A stretch of DNA of 64,000 nucleotides from Pseudopyrenochaeta lycopersici (lineage: Eukaryota > Ascomycota > Dothideomycetes > Pleosporales > Pseudopyrenochaetaceae): positions 1,116,001 to 1,180,000 of the forward strand of contig NHZP01000006.1 of NCBI GenBank assembly GCA_003313425.1. The letters run 5' to 3'. The notes below the pieces were generated by a model that saw nothing but the letters and a program-made list of their open reading frames with translations, ran no database searches and was not told the origin of the DNA. Within the stretch, counting starts at the first letter, position 1; the number at the start of each line of letters is the position of its first letter. This document shows positions 58,403 through 64,000 of this stretch, in pieces. The translations under genes were made by a program, and so were the position numbers.

Positions 58403-61207
58403 ATGAACTTCCCGCCGTGCAACCCGCCTGATCCCCCCCAGCCTGGGTTTCCGCATGCCGCAGACCATCTCCCCACTGGCCAGCAAGCATACGGAGCCTA
58501 CGGCGTTGACGGGACCTTTGGCTTTGCCTTGCAGGCACAGTTCCCGAGCGAACATTCCGCAATCACACAGCCCAACTCTCCGCACCCGTTCAGTCTGCCT
58601 CCAACGGTTCCCAACGACAAGCAACATGATGCGGAGCCTCTTAGTAACTTTCAATCTGTGTTCACAGCGCCCGCATCGCCCATGGGCCCGCCAGCCCGGC
58701 CGCGAAAGCGCAAGGCGCCGACTCTGCATGTAGACGCCTGGGAGCCCTACAAGCACCGCATCCTGGAGCTGCACGTTACACAAGGACTGCCGCTACCAAA
58801 AGTGAGGCAGAAGATAGAGGACGACTACGGTTTTAAAGCTAAGTATGTTGCTCCTCTCGATAGAAGGTAAAGTGAGCCTTCAGGCGTGCTGCTGACACAG
58901 ACACGGCCACAGTTTGCGGCAGTACCGAAGGCGCATCAGTCAATGGGGAGAGGACAAGAACGTCAAGCCGCAGGAGATGCAAGCGATCGTGAGGAAGCGC
59001 CAGAGGAGGAAGCTTGTCGAGATCGACAAGGCTGAGCTCATCTTTAAAGTGCGAGGTAGCGTAGTGCCGCCGCAGAAGATCGAGCGATGGATGAAGAGGA
59101 ATGACGTGGTTGAGAGCTTCATGTACGCTCCGAGCCCAGCGGCATGTAAGTTGGGGCGTTGAAAGGCACGTTTCCTCGCTGATACACCACAGCCACACCG
59201 TCTGCTGTAGGATGCCATACGATCTCCGCGCGGAGCTCTCCCGCGATGATCCCCGTACACTCGCCGGCAGCTTCGATCTTCTCACCAGGGGTTGTTTACC
59301 ACGCCGCGCAGAGTCCGCAGATGCCCTCTCCCGCCCTGTCGTCAGTCTCGAGCATCGTCCGGCCTCAAGGCAGTGTCTTCGCTGGGCAAAGTCCAGCCTT
59401 CGCGTATCGATCTCTTCCGAACCTCCAATCCGGCTTTATTTATACCTTGAGCGCCTTTGAGAGCCAGATGGATGTCGATGCACGGCCCCGATACAGACAC
59501 GATGAGGAAGAGCGCCTGCGGGAGCAAATCTTTAGGGCTGAGACGTCGATCGGAACCAGCTCTTCGGAGTCTTCGGACCAGTTATACGATCTGGGTGTTT
59601 TGCTAATTGCGCAAGGAAGGTATAAGACCGCAGAGGAGGTGATCCGTAGGCTGGTAGAGAGTCATGAAAGCCAGAGCGGCGGCGGCGACGATGACGACGA
59701 CGACGGAGTGGACAAGCTGAAGGCTTTAGACCTTCTCGGGCAAGTACTGGATCGTCAAGGGCTATATATCAAGGCTGAGAGACTGTGTCGACGGGCGCTG
59801 AAAAGGTACGAGAGGGTGCTTGGGCCTGAGCATCCCTCGACGCTGACGAGTATGAGCAACTTGGCTGGAGTGCTGAATAGGCAGGGAAAGTACGAAAAGG
59901 CGGAGGCGATGAACCGACAGACGCTGGCGCGGAGGGAAAAGGTGCTTGGGCCTGAGCATCCCTTGACGCTGACGAGTATGAGCAACTTGGCCCTGGTGCT
60001 GGACAGCCAGGGAAAGTACGAAGAGGCGGAGGCGATGAACCGACAGACGCTGGCGCGGACGGAGAAGGTGCTTGGGCCTGAGCATCCTGACACGCTGACG
60101 AGTATGAGCAACTTAGCCCTGGTGCTGGGCAGGCAGGGAAAGTACGAAGAGGCGGAGGCGATGAACCAACAGACGCTGGCGCGGAAGGAGAAGGTGCTTG
60201 GGCCTGAGCATCCTGACACGCTGACAAGCATGAGCAACTTGGCGGGAGTGCTGGACAGCCAGGGAAAGTACGAAGAGGCGGAGGCGATGAACCGACAGAC
60301 GCTGGCGCGGACGGAGAAGGTGCTTGGGCCTGAGCATCCTGACACGCTGACGAGTATGAGCAACTTAGCCCTGGTGCTGGGCAGGCAGGGAAAGTACGAA
60401 GAGGCGGAGGCGATGAACCGACAGACGCTGGCGCGGAGGGAGAAGGTGCTTGGGCCTGAGCATCCTGACACGCTGACGAGTATGAGCAACTTAGCCCTGG
60501 TGCTGGGCAGGCAGGGAAAGTACGAAGAGGCGGAGGCGATGAACCAACAGACGCTGGCGCGGACGGAGAAGGTGCTTGGGCCTGAGCATCCCTCGACGCT
60601 GGCGAGCATGAACAACTTGGCCCTGGTGCTGGACAGGCAGGGAAAGTACGAAGAGGCGGAGGCGATGAACCAACAGACGCTGGCGCGGAAGGAGAAGGTG
60701 CTTGGGCCTGAGCATCCTGACACGCTGACAAGCATGAGCAACTTGGCGGGAGTGCTGGACAGCCAGGGAAAGTACGAAGAGGCGGAGGCGATGAACCGAC
60801 AGACGCTGGCGCGGACGGAGAAGGTGCTTGGGCCTGAGCATCCTGACACGCTGACGAGTATGAGCAACTTAGCCCTGGTGCTGGGCAGGCAGGGAAAGTA
60901 CGAAGAGGCGGAGGCGATGAACCGACAGACGCTGGCGCGGAGGGAGAAGGTGCTTGGGCCTGAGCATCCTGACACCCTGACGAGCATATACTGCCTGGCC
61001 CATCTGCTCGCAAAGCAGCGTTGCTATACAGAGTCTCTTGATCTATACAAAAGAGCATGCGCTGGGTACGACATTATACTCGGGAAAGATCATCTAACTA
61101 CGCGTGCATGTCGCCAACACTTTATCGAAGCTACAACATATACGAAAGAAAAACGGCGTATAGATGTCCCTAATCGTGCAACACTAGATAATCGAACATC
61201 ACAATGA
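58403..61207 (+). CDS. Clr5-domain protein with a long, highly regular TPR array
   Basis: Three exons (58403-58842, 58913-59145, 59193-61207) give 895 residues. After a Pro-rich leader and a basic RPRKRKAP patch, residues about 113-167 match the fungal Clr5 domain (WEPYKHRILELH ... FKANLRQYRRRISQWG). A second helical region follows (KNVKPQEMQAIVRKRQRRKL). A linker with an acidic run leads to kinesin-light-chain-like TPRs. Nine 42-residue units at 443-820 are almost identical, flanked by diverged units. In such proteins Clr5 is an N-terminal module of unknown, possibly DNA- or protein-binding role, and the TPRs bind partners. Array homogeneity resembles the sensor repeats of fungal NLR non-self receptors, but no NACHT or NB-ARC domain is present. 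Confidence 0.9.
59846..60979 (+). repeat. Nine tandem 126-bp repeats encoding 42-residue TPR units
   Basis: Unit starts fall every 126 bp from 59846 to 60854, with no indels. Units share the core QGKYE-E/K-AEAMN-R/Q-QTLAR-x-EKVLGPEHP and differ mainly at a few sites: G/L after NLA, DS/GR/DR/NR before QG, R/Q in the MN-x-QT segment, T/K/R before EK, and D/S/L after HP. Positions 60130-60471 are identical to 60634-60975 (342 nt, offset 504 nt), including silent differences between units. This indicates a recent four-unit duplication or unequal exchange. Confidence 0.97.
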
Positions 61208-61212
61208 GAGGA

Positions 61213-61248
61213 GAAGAAGAAGAAGAAGAAGAAGAAGAAGAAGAAGAA
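61213..61248 (+). repeat. (GAA)12 trinucleotide microsatellite
   Basis: Twelve perfect GAA copies begin five bases after the Clr5-TPR stop codon at 61205-61207, within its 3' untranslated region. Being a triplet repeat beyond the stop, its length does not alter the protein. It may be polymorphic between strains. Confidence 0.95.
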
Positions 61249-61619
61249 GCCTGTTGAAGACTAAAATTCATTCGTGTCGTAGTTTAAAATATGCTTGTGA
61301 GAATATAACTATTAAAATGACCAGGCATCTTCTTATCATCGTCCAAACATCGTTCACAGCCCAGATGATGCGCAATGCTAAGAAACCGGCCTGCCCAGCC
61401 CTCTCCTCCGCCGAGACGAGGACATGCGCCGTTATGGCAACAGCATGTTGAAAGCTTAAGTACTATGTAAAAGCCCGCCGAATTCGTCATCATAGTCCAG
61501 TAGCGTTTAGATGACCGAGTTCCGTCGAGTGATTTGAAGTGAAGGGAAATCCAGGGTAAAAGAACTCTTCCGCGTATTGACTGGAAGGCCCTTTGAAAAT
61601 CATATACATGGTAGCTTGA

Positions 61620-62420
61620 TTAGTTTTCTGCTTCAGGGGCAGGCTCAGGAGCAGCCACAGGTTCCGGTTGAGCCTCGGGCTCAGGCATGGCTTCTGGGAA
61701 ACGCTTGCCGATAGGGACACCATATGGTCGCCATGGCCTCCAGGTCCAACCTCCAGCCTCTGGATTCGCATCGGCCTCTCGCTTGCCAATGGGAACACCA
61801 TATGGGCGCCATGGCCTCCAAGTCCAGCCCCCAGCTTCCGCGTCAGCTGCCGCATCACGCTTGCCGATAGGAACACCATAAGGCCTCCACGGCCTCCAAG
61901 TCCAGCCTCCAGCCTCTGGATCAGCTTCCGCATCACGCTTGCCGATAGGGACACCATATGGTCGCCATGGTCTCCAGGTCCAGCCTCCAGCCTCTGGATC
62001 CGCATCGGCCTCTCGCTTTCCAATGGGAACACCATAAGGCCTCCATGGCTTCCAAGTCCAACCTCCAGCTTCTGGGTCCGCTTCAGCATCTCGCTTGCCG
62101 ATGGGAACACCATATGGGCGCCATGGCCTCAAAGTCCAACCTCCAGCTTCCGCATGAGCTTCAGCATCGCGCTTGCCAATGGGAAGACCGTATGGCCTCC
62201 ATGGCTTCCAAGCCCAGCGTTGGGGGTCTGCATCGCGCTTCTCATAGTAGCCAAAATCAAAGTCCTCGGGGAATTCTCCAGGAAAGTCCTCTGGGAAGCT
62301 CTCAGTGACCTCAGTCTCAGTAACGGCGGGAGAAGCAGCAGTCTCAGTTGGTACAGGAAGAGCGGCAGCGGAGGCGGTAGCCGCGAGCACGGCTACAGTG
62401 ATGATTGCGTTGATTTTCAT
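61620..62420 (-). CDS. Secreted Kex2-type repeat precursor, alpha-factor-like pheromone candidate
   Basis: The first in-frame ATG is at 62420, giving 266 residues without introns. Residues 1-20 are a signal peptide (MKINAIITVAVLAATASAAA). An acidic pro-region ends in Tyr-Glu-Lys-Arg. Seven 14-residue peptides follow, each ended by Lys-Arg: one WAWKPWRPYGLPIG, one WTLRPWRPYGVPIG, one WTWKPWRPYGVPIG and four WTWRPWRPYGVPIG. Spacers such as DAEADPEAGG are made of X-Ala and X-Pro dipeptides, as in precursors trimmed by a Ste13-like dipeptidyl aminopeptidase. A 26-residue Pro/Glu/Ala tail ends the protein. Layout is that of alpha-factor precursors, and W-x-W ... P-G-x-P resembles the yeast peptide. 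It lacks the Cys pair of most filamentous alpha-pheromones. A ribosomal peptide (RiPP) precursor is the main alternative. Confidence 0.88.
   Translation of the reverse strand: MKINAIITVAVLAATASAAALPVPTETAASPAVTETEVTESFPEDFPGEFPEDFDFGYYEKRDADPQRWAWKPWRPYGLPIGKRDAEAHAEAGGWTLRPWRPYGVPIGKRDAEADPEAGGWTWKPWRPYGVPIGKREADADPEAGGWTWRPWRPYGVPIGKRDAEADPEAGGWTWRPWRPYGVPIGKRDAAADAEAGGWTWRPWRPYGVPIGKREADANPEAGGWTWRPWRPYGVPIGKRFPEAMPEPEAQPEPVAAPEPAPEAEN
61701..62240 (-). repeat. Seven tandem units with Kex2 sites (78-bp period)
   Basis: Lys-Arg pairs fall at residues 61-62, 83-84, 109-110 and then every 26 residues to 239-240, eight in all, bounding seven peptide cores. The first unit is shorter (22 residues) with the spacer DADPQR. 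Cores are nearly invariant while spacers vary (DAEAHAEAGG, EADADPEAGG, DAAADAEAGG, EADANPEAGG), the reverse of drift and a sign of selection on the released peptide or of repeat homogenisation. Confidence 0.95.
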
Positions 62421-63772
62421 GATTAACACGAATGAATCGGTTGGTAAAAACGAATGTTAGAAGTGAGAGAATTATGGATCGACTATGACCAGAGTGACTG
62501 CTTTTGGGGTTTGAGATTGTAGTCGGTGGTGAGAAAAAACATGGGTCTTGAAGGCAGTATTTAACCTCGAGAAATAGATATATACATATAAGGGTATTAA
62601 GGGGCCTCTAACTCCCTGCTGTTGTCAATAGGATCAATAAAGAGCCAGAAGGGCCAATACACCAGTAGCGAGCGAGACAAGCACACAATTCGTCCAATAG
62701 AGAGGAAGTTTAGCGAAGTGAAGCTGATACCCTCAAAGGAATCACTCTGAATGGAAAGCAATTCGATCCCAATGGTATGGTTCTATTCTGGCAAGCGAAG
62801 CTATTCAGAACCTCGTGTGCCCAAACAAACGCCGGGCAACGATGGCCAAGAAGGTTCCTAAGCCTCACATCTATCAGCAGATTCATACAGATTCACGAAA
62901 CCCACGGCCTCTTTGTAAACTCGACAAGGGATACCTTAATATATGAAAGAAGCACGTAGTGCAGGCGTGGTGGTGGAGTTACTAGATTAAGGTCTGAATA
63001 AAAGTCAATAGGCGGTGGGGCTTGGCAATCTGTTCAGGGGCGACTTTCTTCACCGCAAGGAGTCACCGCAGCCTTCGCAGCTACCATTATTATTTCAAGG
63101 CATGGATAATGTGTATAATGAGCTTCCTAAAGATCGTGTTCGAGACACATGGCGATTGCGGAGGTGGCTAACAGCCTCGAACATGTGGAAGCATTGATAG
63201 TCTCGCGTGTATCGTCCTACACCCTTCCAACTACTGTAGCAGAAATTCTTCTATTTTGAATAGAATATTAAGATTTGTGGTCTGACGGATGGCACGTCTA
63301 GACCTTCTGCAATGATACTCTTTCCCTGATTGTATTGAAATCTGTAGTTCTGAAGACGTCGTGAACTAGAGACATGTGCCGCAATGACGAGTGATACCGA
63401 AAATGTGTTGACAGAATGAAACAAAAACTGATTTCGATGAGGATTGCGTAGAATGAACTAGAGTCATCTGGAGGAGAAGCTGCTCAGACCTAAAGAGGTG
63501 CAAGGCAACTCCTTGTGGAAGTTGCGATGGACTAGACCAGCAGAGCTCTAATCAATCGAAGTCGAACGTCACTTCAGTACCTACAAGATGTATTGATCAT
63601 TCACCGGAGACTATTCTGTGAGTTGTAGAACCTTGTTGTTCACTGCCAAGATCTGAAGTGTGAACCAACACCGCTGATTCAGCGGCTGCACGGCCACATG
63701 TGGCTTTGCGCCAGAAGGTCGAGCTGATGCGAGAGCTTGTCGCGAGTCGCGACGTGATGCCACTGCGGAAAT
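62421..63772. other. Divergent promoter region, repeat precursor and MSM1
   Basis: A 1.35-kb gap between two start codons on opposite strands. It should carry the promoter of the repeat precursor on the left (with the TATA-like site listed separately) and that of MSM1 on the right. Frames at 62777-62959 and 63015-63197 are short and unsupported. Confidence 0.45.
62575..62589 (-). promoter_or_regulatory. TATA-like sequence upstream of the repeat precursor
   Basis: An alternating T/A run (TATATGTATATATC-like on the minus strand) lies about 155-170 nt upstream of the start codon at 62420. Strong TATA boxes suit highly regulated, highly expressed genes such as pheromone precursors. No transcript data support it, so this is a weak call. 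Confidence 0.35.
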
Positions 63773-64000
63773 ATGCACACTCGTATAGCCAATACTGCGG
63801 CTCCTGCATTCCGAAGAGTTCTTTCAAGCTTCAGAAGGCCCTCGCCCTGGGTTTGCACATCATGTCAGACTCGCAGCACCCGCAATCAACGATATGTCTC
63901 GACTCAACCGATTTCCGATAAACCATACTACATCACCACACCTATCTTCTATGTCAACGCTGCCCCTCATGTGGGTCATTTATATACCATGGTCCTTACG
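63773..64000 (+). CDS. MSM1: Mitochondrial methionyl-tRNA synthetase, 5' part
   Basis: From the ATG at 63773 the frame is open to the window edge (76 codons) and continues outside. The first ~49 residues are Arg/Ser/Thr-rich without acids until the end ([20 protein letters not shown] ...), a mitochondrial presequence. Then [20 protein letters not shown] follows, the class I synthetase start with the HIGH-type signature as HVGH, and LYTMVLT. The ITTPIFYVN opening is characteristic of bacterial/mitochondrial-type MetRS. It charges mitochondrial tRNA-Met. The catalytic KMSKS and C-terminal parts lie beyond this window. Confidence 0.93.
   Translation, partial: MHTRIANTAAPAFRRVLSSFRRPSPWVCTSCQTRSTRNQRYVSTQPISDKPYYITTPIFYVNAAPHVGHLYTMVLT

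Noticed and set aside
59755..61058. Long antisense open frames (410 and 429 residues) over the TPR repeats
   Set aside because: They exist because the 126-bp repeat is a multiple of three and lacks antisense stops. They mirror the repeat and have no start context or domain.
61490..62426. Open frames on both strands over the Kex2-type repeat gene
   Set aside because: The 78-bp period keeps shadow frames open. Only the minus-strand frame from 62420 has a signal peptide and Lys-Arg sites.

Overview
This window is nuclear DNA of a filamentous ascomycete (Pezizomycotina). A Dothideomycete, perhaps in Pleosporales, is my best guess. The reasons are short spliceosomal introns (mostly 47-105 nt) with GTRNGT donors and CTRAY-like branch points, roughly 50% G+C, and fungal families such as Zn2Cys6 regulators, a HET-domain protein, a Clr5-TPR protein and a PRO1/ADV-1-type regulator. 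Exons were joined by hand from splice signals and reading phase. I recognise 27 protein-coding genes. I see no rRNA, tRNA, CRISPR array or intact transposon.

Layout. 0.1-0.5 kb: a small unknown gene. 0.75-3.2 kb (-): a six-exon Zn2Cys6 transcription factor with a cluster of CTCCGA/TCGGAG sites just upstream. 4.9-7.4 kb (+): a large protein with an atypical Cys6 cluster. 8.6-11.5 kb (-): a TPS3/TSL1-type regulatory subunit of trehalose synthase. 13.4-16.8 kb: a DUF7704-like membrane protein and two unknown proteins. 18.2-19.3 kb (+): SDH iron-sulfur subunit. 19.7-22.4 kb (+): a HET-domain protein. 22.9-24.8 kb (-): a secreted cysteine-rich protein built from three related modules. 24.8-31 kb: a gene-poor stretch with only a double zinc-ribbon protein, a 65-residue membrane protein and a 41-nt palindrome. 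31-49.7 kb: a housekeeping block of ATG5, an unknown, a DDR48-like stress protein, a CobW-type GTPase, MSH3, gamma-glutamyltransferase, PRP39, a conserved unknown and a PRO1/ADV-1 homologue. After 3.5 kb without a recognised gene comes a SAM+PH protein (53.2-55.8 kb). The right end holds a Clr5-TPR protein with nine nearly identical 42-residue repeats (58.4-61.2 kb) and, tail to tail, a secreted Kex2-type repeat precursor with seven W-x-x-x-PWRPYG-x-PIG peptides (61.6-62.4 kb). The 5' end of mitochondrial methionyl-tRNA synthetase runs off the edge.

The genes do not form one pathway. Two themes stand out. One is cell-cell recognition and sexual development: HET protein, PRO1 homologue, Clr5-TPR array, and a pheromone-like repeat precursor. 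The other is stress and housekeeping: trehalose regulation, glutathione turnover, autophagy, mismatch repair. The most novel-looking items are the Kex2-type repeat precursor, whose peptide resembles yeast alpha-factor in its W-x-W...P-G-x-P layout but lacks cysteine, and the Clr5-TPR gene, whose array carries a recent near-perfect 504-bp-offset duplication.
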